A stretch of 64,000 nucleotides of DNA from Acanthornis magna. Lineage: Eukaryota > Chordata > Aves > Passeriformes > Acanthizidae. The position numbers were made by a program, and so were the translations under genes. Shown one piece after another: positions 25,801-37,530 of the stretch. The notes under the pieces are model-generated. The model was not told the origin of the DNA, made no database searches, and saw only the letters and a list, made by a program, of their open reading frames with translations. Numbering within the stretch: position 1 is the first letter of the stretch; each line of letters starts with the position of its first letter. The stretch covers positions 18,544,501-18,608,500 of the forward strand of contig JAWUZG010000056.1 of NCBI GenBank assembly GCA_036785705.1. Reading direction: 5' to 3'.

Positions 25801-26369
25801 GAGGCTGCCCAGCAGTGGGAGCAGAGGGGTGCGGGGCCCGGCCGAGGGAGGGATGTTGGTTTTTTGGGATGTGCTCCCTTTCACTGGCGGGTGTCCTCCA
25901 GCCAGGCGGGAAATCGGCTCCGTGTCCCGGCGGGATGGGGTCAGCCCAGCCCCGCGTGGCTCCCGAGGATTCCCGGGATGGCCCTGATGGGGAATCCCAG
26001 CTCCAGCCAGGCTGTGTGGATGGATGGGAACGGCCCAGCCCCGGCTTTTCTCTGGGCTTAATGGGGTGGCTGCAAATGGCCCTGGAGGAGGGAGGGGGAA
26101 GCTGTAAATCAGGTTGGGATGAAATAAATAAATTTTGGGATGAAAAGCCTGTGGAGTGGGAATGTTGTTAACCCCAAGCTTTCCAGAGGGGCTGGCACAG
26201 GCCGGACTGGGGATCTGGGGGCATCGGAGCCAGCTCCCAGATTGGGGTGGAGCCGGGTGGGATGAGTGGGATTGGGGCATGTGTGGGATGAGAGGGATGT
26301 GGGGAGCTGTGGGAATTCTCAGGAATGGGATGCTTCCCTCAGTGAGGCCCGGGGTCTGTCACAGCCCTT

Positions 26370-26452
26370 CCAGGGTAGAGCCTTCCCTGGAAGTGTCCAA
26401 GGCCAGGCTGGACGGGGCTTGGAACCACCTGGGATAATGGAAGGTGTCCTGC
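26370..26452 (+). mobile_element. CR1 fragment
   Basis: CCTGGAAGTGTCCAAGGCCA to GGATAATGGAAGGTGTCC; the 9-bp array starts where it ends. Confidence 0.7.
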
Positions 26453-26762
26453 TTCAGCTCCCAGCTCCATCGGCTCCATCAGCTCCATCAGCTCCTGGCT
26501 CCATTGGCTCTTGGCTCCATCAGCTCCCAGCTCCATCAGCTCCCGGGTCCATCAGCTCCATCAGCTCCATCAGCTCCATCAGCTCCCAGCTCCATCGGCC
26601 CCCATCTCCATTGGGTCTTGGCTCCATCAGCTCCATCAGCTCCCAGCTCCACCAGCTCCATCACCTCCCATCTCCATCAGCTCCATCAGCTCCATCAGCT
26701 CCATCAGCTCCATCGGCTCCTGGCTCCATCAGCTCCTGGCTCCATCAGCTCCTGGCTCTCCC
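26444..26762. repeat. 9-bp-based minisatellite, core CTCCATCAG
   Basis: About 35 units of CTCCATCAG and the variants CTCCTGG and CTCCCAG. Homogeneous blocks alternate with mixed ones. Confidence 0.93.
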
Positions 26763-27099
26763 ATCCCACCCAGCTGCTGGCTGGATCAGGGCTGGGAATG
26801 ACAGCAGAGTTCGGGAGGAGCTAACAGGCCAGGAAAAGAGGAGATAAATGGCTCTGGAATGCTCCGGCCCATTCATCCCCAGCCACACTCAATGTACCAC
26901 GAATGATTCCTTAGGGAATGGAGCTGGGAACTGAGCTGTGCCTTGGTCATGTCTGCTGAGCATCCTGGGATTTTCCTGTAGGAACGGTGCATCTCCTCAG
27001 GGTGGATCAGTCCCTGCAGGAGACAGATCCCAGGGCATCGTCCAGGTGCTTCCTGGCCTCTGCTCCTGGTGTGTCCCTGTGCATCCAGCGTGGATCCAG

Positions 27100-27270
27100 A
27101 GCGTGCATCCAACACGTGCACCCAATGGATGTATCCAACACGGGCATCCAATGGATGTATCCAACACGGGCATCCAGTGCAAGTTTCCAGTGGATGTGTC
27201 CAACACGTGCATCCCATGCATGGAATTAACAGACACATCCCCCCTGTGTGTCCAGCACGTGCATCCCACC
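27100..27270. repeat. ~26-bp minisatellite, core GGATGTATCCAACACGGGCA
   Basis: About six imperfect copies. Confidence 0.8.
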
Positions 27271-28414
27271 CATGTTCCAGCAGGGAATCCAACCCCTGCG
27301 TCCCACCCGGAGCGCGCCCCAGCGCAGGGTCCTGCAGCACTCCCCCCTCCTCATCCGCAGGCAGGCAATCGCTGCCCTCCTGCCGTTTCCAACCTGCCTC
27401 CCACCTCTCCGTGCCCAGATTTCCTCCCTGGCTGTGCTGGGAGAAGGATTTCATCCCCCGGCAGGGTCACGCCGAGGGTAACGGCATTAGAGCGGCTCCA
27501 GGACGGATGGCGCTGTTGGAGCAGAGCTTCCCTGCCATTTATCCTCTGGATTTCCCTCCTCTGGATTCATCCTCTCTGCCCCCGGGCTGGGAGACAGCAC
27601 AGATAGATTTTCTACGATCCTTTCTTTTCCATAAAAAATATTGGATGGCGGTATTGACAGAGCCCCGGGTGTAAAAGGACAAGGAAATATTTCCAAATGG
27701 CTTCTCTGGCAGCTGGGAATTCCAGCTCCTGTCGCTTATTGACCTCTAATTGTTTCCAGTAGGAGCGGGAGACAGGAAGATCAATAGGGATGGGAGGGAG
27801 TTAAAACCCTCCCGGTGCACTTAGCTGGAGTTAGGAACTGCTGAATTCATCTTCCCGGGGTTTCCAGTTGTAATTGGAACACTGGGATTGCTCCGCGTGC
27901 TGGATGCCGCGCAGGGCATTAATTCCCTCCCCTGTGCTGCTCCTCACCTGCTCCTGGGGCTCGGGTCAGCCTCGTGGTCCTCCAGCCACCCTTCCCTGCT
28001 GCGTTAGGAATTCAGGAGACCTAAATCCAGGTGGGATTTCACAGGAGCGGGAGGATTCTGGTGGCTGGAATGACACAAAAAAGAAGGGACGGATAAGTTG
28101 GGTTGACACACCAGGATATGGGAGAGGATGTGGGAATGTTGAGAGTGGGGGTCTGGAAAAATCCAGGAGAGGAGCCTGGGGATGGAACTGGATTTTCCCA
28201 CAGGGAAGTGGCAGGCCGGGAAGGACAGGGATGCTCTGGGGGATTTGGGGTGGGGACCAGGTGGTCGTTACCGATCCCGTCCCCTCCTGGCCGCCAGTGC
28301 TTTCCTGGGAATCGCGCTCCTCCGGGAGCCGGTGGCGGTGCCGCAGGTGCCGGTGGCGTGCGCGGTTCCCGACGGAAGCTCCCAGCGCTGCTGTCACCGG
28401 GAATCACGGCCCAG

Positions 28415-28620
28415 CCCTAATCTGTCATTAGCGCGTTCAGCACTAATTGCTGGCAGGGTGCCACGCGCCTGTTTTCCCATTTTAACAAAACATTTATGCA
28501 TGGAAGATTTAATGCCAGGTATCAGGCATATCATTGTAAATTTACCACTAATTAAGCCTAATTAAAATAATTAAATGGCTGCGGAGTCACAATGTGAATG
28601 AAAATCACATTTCCTCTCAT
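28415..28620. promoter_or_regulatory. Homeodomain-motif-rich candidate enhancer
   Basis: Repeat-free. Contains GTCATTAGCG, CACTAATTGCTGG, ACTAATTAAGCCTAATTAAA and CATTTATGCATGG within 200 bp of otherwise GC-rich DNA. The density of TAATTA-type cores is far above the surroundings. Confidence 0.35.
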
Positions 28621-28900
28621 GTGCTCGCCCCTTTCCTCTCCGGCCTCACTCCGGCTTCCCGACACAAATATTCTCCCATTCGGATGCGGGAAGAGGGGAT
28701 TTCATCCCAACCACAACGCTGGGATTCGGGGGGAAGTTTTTCAATTCCAGGACCTCTGGAGATTTTCCTTTCTGGGGATGAAGAATGGACAGTTTGACAA
28801 ATCTGTTCTGCGGAGCTGTTGCATATTCATCACTGCTCAGATTTTTAATCCAGGCCTCTGTCGGAGCCTTGGCACCACAAACGCCTGGGCCGTGAATAAT

Positions 28901-29076
28901 GGATGGGATGGGATGGGATGGGATGGGATGGGATGGGATGGGATGGGATGGGATCCATGGGATGGGATGGGATCCATGGGATGGGATCCATGGGATGGGA
29001 TCCATGGGATGGGATGGGATGGGATGGGATGGGATGGGATGGGATGGGATGGGATGGGATGGGGATGGGGATGGGG
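28901..29076. repeat. (GGGAT)n array with GGATCCATGG interruptions
   Basis: About 30 copies of the pentamer on the + strand with four regular interruptions ATCCATGGGAT. Same composite as the 15.4-kb array in reverse orientation. Confidence 0.95.
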
Positions 29077-29133
29077 TTGGAATGTGAGATTGCTCCTGGC
29101 ACCACCTGGCACTCCAGATGTTTGGGTTCCATG

Positions 29134-29590
29134 TGATCGTCATCATCATCATCCTGCCATGACATCATCATTATGCAGTGACATCATCATCCTCCTACTG
29201 TGACATCATCCTTCTGCCATGACATCATCATTCCACTATGACATCATCATCCTGCCATGACATCACCATTCTGCAGTGACATCTTCATCCTCCACCACGA
29301 CATCATTCTCCCTCTGTGACATCATCTTCCCACCATGACATCATCCTCCGCAAGACATCATCATCCCCTCACAACATCCTCCCCCGTGACATCATCAACC
29401 TCTCACCATGACGTCATCATCCTTCTGTGACACCATCCTCCCCGTGACATCATCACCCTCTCTCCATGACATCGCCATCCTTCTGTGACATCATCCTCCT
29501 TCCGTGACATCATTATCCTGAAATGACGTCGTCCTTCTGTGACATCATCATCCATCATGACATCATCCTCCCATCATGACATCATCCGTG
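29134..29590. repeat. CRE-like minisatellite, core TGACATCATCCTCC
   Basis: About 25 diverged units of 14-20 bp. TGACATCA occurs about 15 times and a perfect palindromic TGACGTCA once, at 29,409-29,416. Confidence 0.9.
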
Positions 29591-29914
29591 GCTTCCCATC
29601 CCCCATTTTCTGGGAATGCCATCCTTCCCCAAGGGACACCGCCACCAGAGCCCCTGCCCAGGTGTGCCCAGGTGCCCAGCTGTGCCCAGCTGTGCCCAGT
29701 GCCCCCTCTCTGTCCCCATGCCCCCCTCGCAGCTCCAGCTGCTCCCACGGGATCAAACATTCCGCTTTTCCTTGGATTACTGTTTTTTTGCCCGGGAATT
29801 TGAACCCCCGTGCATTCCCAAATCCTTGGGCAAACAGAGCCGTTTGTCTCCGTGTTTGCTCATTTCATCCCAAATATTTGCCTGCCAAGCAAACGCTGTC
29901 TCCCGGGATGTGCT

Positions 29915-30045
29915 ATTAATGGGATAATTAGGCAGCCGCTAATGAAAAGGATTCCTGGGAATTATGGCAGGATTTGTTTTGGCATTCGGAGGCTGGAGTG
30001 CTCCAATCTACCTGAGAGTTAATTAGTTAATTAGTGCTGGTAGAA
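29915..30045. promoter_or_regulatory. AT-rich unique island with TTAATTAG pair
   Basis: GGGATAATTAGGCAGCCGCT and GTTAATTAGTTAATTAGTGC; repeat-free. Confidence 0.25.
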
Positions 30046-31391
30046 CACACCTGGAAAAATAGGGCAGCTAATGAACCTTCCGGTTTCTTTTTCCGGGTGC
30101 CTGTGGAATGCATTTTTCCATGGGATATTTGGGAAGAAAACAAAATCCTCTTTCTCTCAGCTTTCCACAGGTTGGGGTGGGGGGTTGGAATCTTCAGGAA
30201 AGGCTCAAATCCCAGCGATTTGGGGTGTCCCGATCCTTTTGGGGTTTCCCCGCTGCCGCTTTGGGGCTTTGGCCGAGAGCAGTGGGAACGGCTGTGGATT
30301 TTCCGGATCTTTCCCGGTTATGTAAGCCCTCCCTGGCTCCCGCTGCGCTCCGGGTGCCGCCGTTGGTGACGAACCCCGCGATGATTAATTAGGAAATTAC
30401 ATTTATATAACCCCTAATCCCTGTCCGGGCCTCGCTGGGGGCAGAGCAGGGCTCGGGAATTACATCCCGATTAGCTCTGAGCCCGAGAAAACTCCGAGCT
30501 GGAATTATTTCCCAGGCACAAATCGTCCAATTGGACCAATCCAGGGGAAAACAGCCAAAATTCGGCTTTTTGGGATTTTATTTCCCTTAATTCCCTCCTT
30601 CCACAGCGCCTCGGAGGGGCGAGAGCTCCGCGTAGCCGGAGCTGATTCCGGCTGAACGTGGCCTTCGGTTTTCCCGACAAAATTGCTTTTATCCTTCCCA
30701 ACATGTGTTCCCAAAGATTAGAGGGCTGTAATCCCACACAGTTTAATCCGGGGGGGCTTCGGGAGAGGTCGGGAACGGCGGCCCCAAAATCCCCCCCGGG
30801 CTGGGGCGGGATCGGGAATCCTGTTTATTGAATTAGAAAGAACCTTAAGGGATAAAGGATCGGGAAGGAGGGATTGGAATGCTTGGGGGGATTTGGGGGA
30901 GCCGGGCGATCACAACAAATCATTTTAAAAGTGTTTGGGTGGATTTGGGTTTTTGGTTTGTTTTTTTTTTTTTTGGAATGTTGACTGGAAAATAGGCCAT
31001 GGCTCCAGATGGAGCCAGATCCCAACGTTATAAAGGACACGTTTTCCCTGTAATTATTGGGACAAACTCAGGAGGAAGCCTCAAGGCTTTGGGAATGCTC
31101 CATTAACAGACAAAGAGCCCTGCATGGGAATTTTGGGATAAATCCATCCTGGAAGGCAGAGGGAGCCGAGCACATCCTTTGGAATGTCCGTCAGGAGGAG
31201 GTGAAGTTCCTGACAATATTTGGGATAGGCAAGGAAAGGACTCGAATGCTATGAATTCCCTCTGCTCCAGGGATTTTGGGATGATCCAGTGGGGCCGGAG
31301 CTCTTCCTGGCTGGTGATGGGATCCGGCAGGAGCGGAATTAATTCCAGGGCCGGGATTTGCTGGAGGGGATTTGCACATCCTAACCAGTCC
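30046..31391. other. Gene-free flank, 30.0-31.4 kb
   Basis: Unique sequence with a GATTAATTAGGAAATTACAT patch near 30,380 and a T-run at 30,960. No gene or element identified. Confidence 0.6.
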
Positions 31392-31802
31392 CATTGTCTG
31401 GGATAACTCCTGTTGTCCTGGGATAATTCCTGTTGTTCTGGAATAATTCCTGTGGTCCTGGGATCTTTTCTGTTGTCCTGGGATAATTCCTGTTGTTCTG
31501 GGATAATTTCTGCTGTTCTGAGATAATTCCTGCTGTCCTGGAATAATTCCCACTGTTCTGGGATAATTCCTGATGCCATGGGATAATTCCTGATGCCATG
31601 GGATAATTCCTGCTGTTCTGGAATAATTCCTGCAGTCCTTGGGATAATTCTTGCCCTTCTGGGATAATTTCTATTGTCCCAGGATACTTCCTGCAGTCCT
31701 GGGATAATTCCCGCTGTCCTGGAATAATTCCAGCTGTCCTGGGATAATTCCCGCTGTGCTGGGATAATTCCTGCTGTCCTGGGATAATTCCTGCTGTCCC
31801 GC
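31392..31802. repeat. 20-bp minisatellite, core CTGGGATAATTCCTGTTGTC
   Basis: About 20 copies with drift in the CTGTTGTC half. A 244-codon open frame on the minus strand is produced by it. Confidence 0.94.
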
Positions 31803-32101
31803 TCCCTAAGAGGATTGGGTGGATTAAACGAAATCATGAGACACGCTCCACGAATTCCAGCCCAAATCTGATTTTCTCCCTGGAATTAGGGCTAAAACAT
31901 TGGGAATGGGAACATTTCCCCCGGCTGCTACAAAGGGTGCATTCCCAAAGGGTTGGCTCTGGATTCCCAGCTGCTTCCTTGGTGTCTTCATTCCCAGGGG
32001 GCTCGGCAGGATTTGGGATCAGCCCTGGCCGGAGCAGGAATCTCTGCTGGGACATGAGGACACTGCGGGTCCAGGGCTCCCGGCTGGGGCTGCCTCCTGG
32101 A

Positions 32102-32476
32102 TCATCGATATCTTCGATATCATCAATATCCTTGATATCCTTGATATCCTCGATATCCTCTATATTCTTGAAATCCTCGATATCCTCAATATCCCCAATA
32201 TCCTCGATATCCTCAATGTCCTTGATATCCTCGATATTCTTGATATCCTCACTATCCTCACTATCCTCAATATCCTTGATATTCTTGATATCTCAATATT
32301 CTCAATATTCTTGATATCCTCAATATCCTCAGTATCCTCAGTATCCTCAATATCCTCAATATTCTTGATATCCTCAATATCCTCAATATCCTCGATATTC
32401 TTGATACCCTCAATATCCTCGATATCCTCGATACCCTCGATATCCTCAATATTCTTGATATCCCCAATATCCTCTG
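32102..32476. repeat. 9-bp array, core CTCGATATC / CTCAATATC
   Basis: About 41 copies of a 9-bp unit; many contain GATATC. The unit length keeps frames open and produces isoleucine/serine-rich translations. Confidence 0.96.
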
Positions 32477-33061
32477 TCCTTCGGATCTGCAGGAAGCAGG
32501 ACTTCGGGGAGGTTTTCCCCATTGTTTTTGCGTTTCCTTTCCGGGGCCGCCGCCGCTTCCATGGGAAGCCCGAGGGATTTGTGGCCTCTCCAGTTTGATT
32601 GTGGATCCCAATCTTTATCCGCCACAGGCTCAGGACTGACGTGGAAATTACACTGCAAACAACGGATCGATATTTATGGATTAGCGCCGATCCGAGCTGT
32701 CCCGGGATTCTGGCTCCCGGCAAACGGCACAATGGGGTCAAGGTCAAGGCTTTGTCTGATGAGAGATCGGCACCGACAGGAGCTGCCAGCCGGGCATTGA
32801 CTTCCTAATGGGAATGCATTTATGGCCAGCATTGAGCCACGGATGGAGCTCCCGCCTCATCTTCCCTGCCATTTTCCCGCTGAAAATTGGGGATAATTCC
32901 AAGCCCCGAGCCTGGAAAAATCCGGGAGGAACACTCGGCTCCTCACACAGCCCTGGTTCTCCAGTGCTGCTTTTCCATGGGGAAAGAGCTCCTTGGAGGG
33001 GATCAACACTTGGGAAATTCTTCCTGGACTCTGAGAATCCAGAGGAGCCGGGATCATTCCT

Positions 33062-33675
33062 GAACCCCTTAAAAACTTCCTGGGTTGGGCTTGGGATCAT
33101 CCCTGCACCCCACAACCCTTCCATGGCTGGATTTGGGATCATCCCTGAATCCCTTAAACCCTTCCCGGGCTGGATTTGGGATCATCCCTGCACCCCATTA
33201 CCCTTCCATGGCTGGATTTGGGATCATCCCTGAATCCCTTAAAAACCTCCTGGGCTGGATTTGGGATCATCCCTGCAACCCATAACCCTTCCCGGGCTGG
33301 ATTTGGGATCATCCCTGCACCCCATTACCCTTCCATGGCTGGATTTGGGATCATCCCTGAATCACTTAAAAACCTGCTGGGCTGGATTTGGGATCATCCC
33401 TGCAACCCATAACCCTTCCTGGGCTGGATTTGGGATCATCCCTGAATCCCTTAAAAACTTCCCGGGCTGGATTTGGGACCATCCCTGCATCCCTTAAACC
33501 CTTTCCGGGCTGGATTTGGGATCATCCCTGCATCCCTTAAACCCTTCCTGGGCTGGATTTGGGATCATCCCTGCACCCCATAACCCTTCCATGGCTGGAT
33601 TTGGGACCATCCCTGCATCCCTTAAACCCTTCCCGGGCTGGATTTGGGATCACCCCTGCGCTCCATAAACCTTTC
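33062..33675. repeat. 42- to 43-bp minisatellite
   Basis: About 14 copies with core GCTGGATTTGGGATCATCCC followed by a variable CTTAAA or CCCCATAACCCTTCC half. Two half-unit types alternate. Confidence 0.94.
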
Positions 33676-33812
33676 CTGAGTTTCAGCTTCCACTGGGAGC
33701 TTGTTCCCTTTTCCTTCCTGAAATCAGGAGTTGGGCTGGCCTAGAAGAACACGGGGTTTTTATCATTATTGTTTCTTTTTCAGGGATTTTTTGGCCTTGT
33801 CCAATTCCAGTA

Positions 33813-33930
33813 CCACCCACGTGGATGTGGCACTTGGGACGTGGCTCCGTGGTGGCCTTGGCACTGCTGGGACTCAAGGATCTCTGAGGGCTTTCCCAGC
33901 CTAAACAATTCCCTAACTCCATGATTTTTA
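33813..33930 (+). mobile_element. CR1 3' end, second subfamily
   Basis: ACGTGGATGTGGCACTTGGG, GGTGGCCTTGGCACTGCTGG and a TAACTCCATGATT terminus. Confidence 0.75.
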
Positions 33931-34439
33931 GGATTTAGGGAATTGTTTTACTCCATCACGTACCTGCTGCTCGCTGGCTGTCCCAATTCCACACCACAGC
34001 CTCGTCCCTTGTCCCCTCTCACCCCTGGCGGGGCCACAGCCACGGCGAGGGCGCAAATCTGTGTCAGGAGAGGAATTCCCAGGATTTCAATCCTGGCAGA
34101 GCCACAGGCATCGCTCACCCCGGGATTTTACCCCCCAAATCCCTGGGGAGCTGCACCCCGAGTGGGAAATGGGGAAAAGGGGATTTGGAAGGATTTTTTG
34201 GGCGCCGTTTTTTGGAGCCACGTTTATCCCCCTCCTTCAAACCTCGCCGAAAACTCCCAGGGCCAAACGCGTCTCGTCCTCTCCGCCGCGTTTATTTCCA
34301 TTAGAACAACCCCGAGCCTGCGAATTGTGTCAATTATTCCTTCCTCGGGGCGAGCCAAGGCTTCTTTGTTCCTCGCTGGTTTACAAAAGTGAAATCTAGG
34401 TGAGGTTTGGGACCTTTTAATCCCCCGATGTAATTACTG

Positions 34440-34850
34440 CTCCCCGCGGGCTCGGCCGCGTTCCGGCGGCGCTGCCGGGCTCAGATTAGCCCCACAAAGT
34501 CCCTGCTCTCCATCAAAGGCTTCCTTATCTGCCCGAGACAGCCAAACAACAAACCAGCCCCAAATCTCGCCGGCCCCGCTGTTTATTTGCCCAGGCCCGA
34601 AATAAATAAATCGGCCGCAGCCAAGCAGGCGCTTTCCCTGAGAACGGGGGCTCGGCAGGCGCCTGGGTGGGAATTTCCAGGAGCTTGAAGAGGGCCCGGG
34701 ACTACAGTGGCGCTTTTGAAGTGCTTTTTCCACGTTTTAGGAGCCCAAATGAGGATGAAACTAAAATGACACGAAGAAATAATCCCCCATTCAGCCCTGA
34801 AAGGATTATTCTAATTACTTTGATTATTAAAGATCAGACAGATTTATTTT
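34440..34850. promoter_or_regulatory. Candidate element with two TCF/LEF-like sites
   Basis: CCATCAAAGG (reverse of CCTTTGATGG) at 34,510-34,519 and CTTTGAT at 34,818-34,824, in repeat-free sequence up to a T-rich tract at 34,845. Confidence 0.3.
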
Positions 34851-34858
34851 TTTTTCCC

Positions 34859-34889
<31 letters not shown>

Positions 34890-34969
34890 CCCCCTCTGCC
34901 AGCAGAAGTAAACCAAGCCCGAAATCCAAATCCTCGCTGGGAATTGAGGAACGTCTTAAGTAAACAGCG

Positions 34970-35430
34970 GGAACAAACGGGCTGTGTGAGGATCCGCAGG
35001 GTCCGGCAGCCGGGCCGGGGGGGGCCCCTTTGTGCGGCCTCAATAGGGGCTAAACGCCCCCCGAGCCCCCGGGCCGGCTCCGGGCGAGGGGCCGCGTCTC
35101 GCCCCTTTCACATGCAAATGCCGGGGGGGCTCGCCTTTATCCGCGCTCCCAGAGCCGCTGTCAAGCTGCGCCCGCCTGAATAAACCGGGAATTTCTGCTT
35201 TAGTGCGATCGCGGGGGGCTTCTCCCCGCTGCCTGTGCCGGGGGGGGCAGCGCAGATGGTGCCGCCGCCCCCCCCCCCGCCCCATCGGCCGCGATTCGTT
35301 TAAGGAGTCTGTTTGTTTCTGCTGATGAGGGCTGTTAATTTGCACAGCGGTCTCATTAGGCCTAAACCACCAATTAATTTCTTTTGTTCTCATTAAACGG
35401 CTGATTCCGAAACATTTCGGCAGCCACAAT
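34970..35430. promoter_or_regulatory. CpG-rich island joined to AT-rich candidate conserved element
   Basis: 34,980-35,280 is CpG-dense with long G and C runs and an ATGCAAAT octamer at 35,112-35,119. 35,290-35,420 is AT-richer, repeat-free and contains CAATTAATTTC and CTCATTAGG. No reading frame with family resemblance; an unrecognised transcript start cannot be excluded. Confidence 0.35.
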
Positions 35431-35512
35431 GGATGGCTCCGAGCCGCAGCCCCGGCATCCTCCCCGTCAGGGCTGGCGGCGATCCTGGAGCCCCGGCAGC
35501 GGGCCCGGCAGC

Positions 35513-35815
35513 CCGGGGTGCTCCCCAAAACCCTGGCACCGGCCCCGAGTGCTCCCCAAAACCCTGGCACTGGCACCAGCAGCCCCGGGTGCTCCCCAAA
35601 ACCCTGGCACCAGCAGCCCGGGGTGCTCCCCAAAACCCTGGCACCGGCAGCCCAGGGTGCTCCCCAAAACCCTGGCACCGGCAGCCCAGGGTGCTCCCCA
35701 AAATCCTGACACCAGCCCCGGGTGCTCCCCAAAACCCTGGCACCAGCAGCCCGGGGTGCTCCCCAAAACCCTGACACCAGCAGCCCGGGGTGCTCCCCAA
35801 AACCCTGGCACCAGC
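35513..35815. repeat. 33-bp minisatellite, core GTGCTCCCCAAAACCCTGGC
   Basis: About nine copies; ACCAGCAGCCCGG and ACCGGCAGCCCAG variants. It starts at the end of the CpG-rich island. Confidence 0.94.
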
Positions 35816-35825
35816 TGCCCCAAAG

Positions 35826-36228
35826 CTTCCCTGGGTACCCCAACATCAACCCCAGATCTTACCTGGGTACCACAACATCCTCCCCCAGTCTTCCCTGGGT
35901 ACAACAACATCAACCCCAGATCTTCCCTGGGTACCCTGACATCCCAGCATCTCCAGCATCTTTCCCTTGGTACCTCAGCATCCTCCCCAGCCACCCCAAA
36001 TCTCTGGGTACCCTGACATCCTCCCCAAATCTTCCCTGAGGACCACCACATCCACCCCAGATATTCCCTGGGTACCCTGACATCATCTCCAGCATCTTCC
36101 CTGTGTATCCCGACATCCTCCCCAGCATCTCCAGCATCTCCCCTTGGTACCTCAGCATCTTCCCTAGCCACCCCAAATCTTCTCTGGGCACCCCAACATC
36201 CTCTCCAGCATCTTCCCTGGGTATCCCA
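35826..36228. repeat. Degenerate ~30- to 36-bp repeat, core TTCCCTGGGTACC
   Basis: About 12 diverged copies with ACATCCTCCCCAG tails, continuous with the arrays on both sides. Confidence 0.8.
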
Positions 36229-36231
36229 GCA

Positions 36232-36540
36232 CCTCCTGACAGCCCTGGCACCTCCGCCTGGCACCGTTTCCAGCCCTGGCATCCTCCCCTGCAGCCCCAG
36301 CGCCTTCCCCGGCTACCCTGGCACCTCTCCCAGGTATCCCGGCATCTTCCCCAGCTGCTCCAGCGTCCTCCCAACAGCTCTGGCATCCACCCTGGCAGCC
36401 CTGGCAGCTTCCCTGGCTGCCCTGGCATCTGCCCTGGATGCCCCAGCAGCTTCCCCGGATGCCCCAGCCTGTTCCCGGGCAGTCCTGGCATCTTCCCGGG
36501 AAATCCCGGCATCTTCCCGGGCAGCCCCGGCCTCAGTGGG
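36232..36540. repeat. Degenerate repeat, core CCCTGGCATCTTCCC
   Basis: About ten loose copies of 27-33 bp, probably an older relative of the adjoining arrays. Confidence 0.75.
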
Positions 36541-37139
36541 TGCCGCTCCCACATCCCGGGCGCCCTCCCTGCTCTCCGGCCCGATCCTTGCCTGGAATTT
36601 TGGGCACTAAAGGCACCCATCCTGCCCACGGCTGAGCAGCGAGCTGGAAAAGGATCCCTGGATCCTGGGGATGAGCTCGCCCGACGCGCCCCGAGCTCTC
36701 CCCTTCATTTCCCCAAGCCCAAAAGATTCGGGGTTTTTGTTTTTTTGCTCTGTGCTCCATCCTCTTTCCCGATCAGGGGCGTGCCCGGGCCAGGAGGAGC
36801 CTGTGCCTCGTGTTTTCCAGCTTGGCCACACAATTCGCGCCTCCTTGGAGAGTCCTTGGCTGTCCCCGAGCGACTGAATGCCCCTGAGTGTCGCCTTTTG
36901 TCCGGGAATGCCGCTGGGGACATTCCTGGGGCTCAGCAGGGCTTTGGGATGTCAACACCCGAGAGGAGGCTCCGGAACGGCCTGTCCTGGACCGAAAAAT
37001 TCCCAATCCCAATCCCGCCAGTCGGGATAACCTTTTTGCCACGGCCTCGCAATCCAGGGGCAATCCAAGGGCAATCCAAGCTCTCCGGGATTGTTTTCCC
37101 GGAATTCCAGCACAACTGCTCCTCGGAGGGCCGGGTGGG

Positions 37140-37280
37140 AGCAGCAGAGCAACTGTGGCTGCCCCTGGAGCCCTGGAAGAGGAACCCAGGGTGGAACCTG
37201 GGACAGGGGACAGTGTCCCTGCCCATGGGGTGACCTTTAGTGTCCCTCCCAACCCACGCCGTCCCAGGGTTCTGCGACGA
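37140..37280 (+). mobile_element. CR1 3' end, diverged
   Basis: CAACTGTGGCTGCCCCTGGA, CAGTGTCCCTGCCCATGG and a TCCCAGGGTTCTG terminus. Confidence 0.7.
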
Positions 37281-37530
37281 GCAATGAATCCAAACACTGC
37301 TCGCAGAGCCTGGAATCCTCCGGGAATGCTCCCGGGAATTGCTCCCGGGAGCGGGAATTGCCGGAACAGGTTGGGATAACCCTCATTTGTCTTCATTAGG
37401 GCCGGAGAGCCGGGAAGGAGCCGCGGTGTGGCCCTACAAGGGACCCTTCCCGAGGATCACTGCGCCTTTCTGCCGGGGAATGGAGACAAATGGGAAGGGC
37501 CCCGAGCCGGGGGCGCAGACACGCGGGGGT

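Larger units (their letters stand above)
21477..28414. other. Gene-free flank, 21.5-28.4 kb
   Basis: Unique GC-rich sequence between arrays and CR1 pieces. 21.6-22.0 kb is CpG-moderate. No exon recognised. Confidence 0.6.

Noticed and set aside
33062..33675. Regularly spaced repeats considered as CRISPR-like
   Set aside because: Direct tandem units without unique spacers, in vertebrate DNA; the same applies to the 33-, 34- and 35-bp arrays.
35467..37233. Proline-rich frames of 271 and 376 codons
   Set aside because: Array read-through at 35.5-36.5 kb; both strands equally open.
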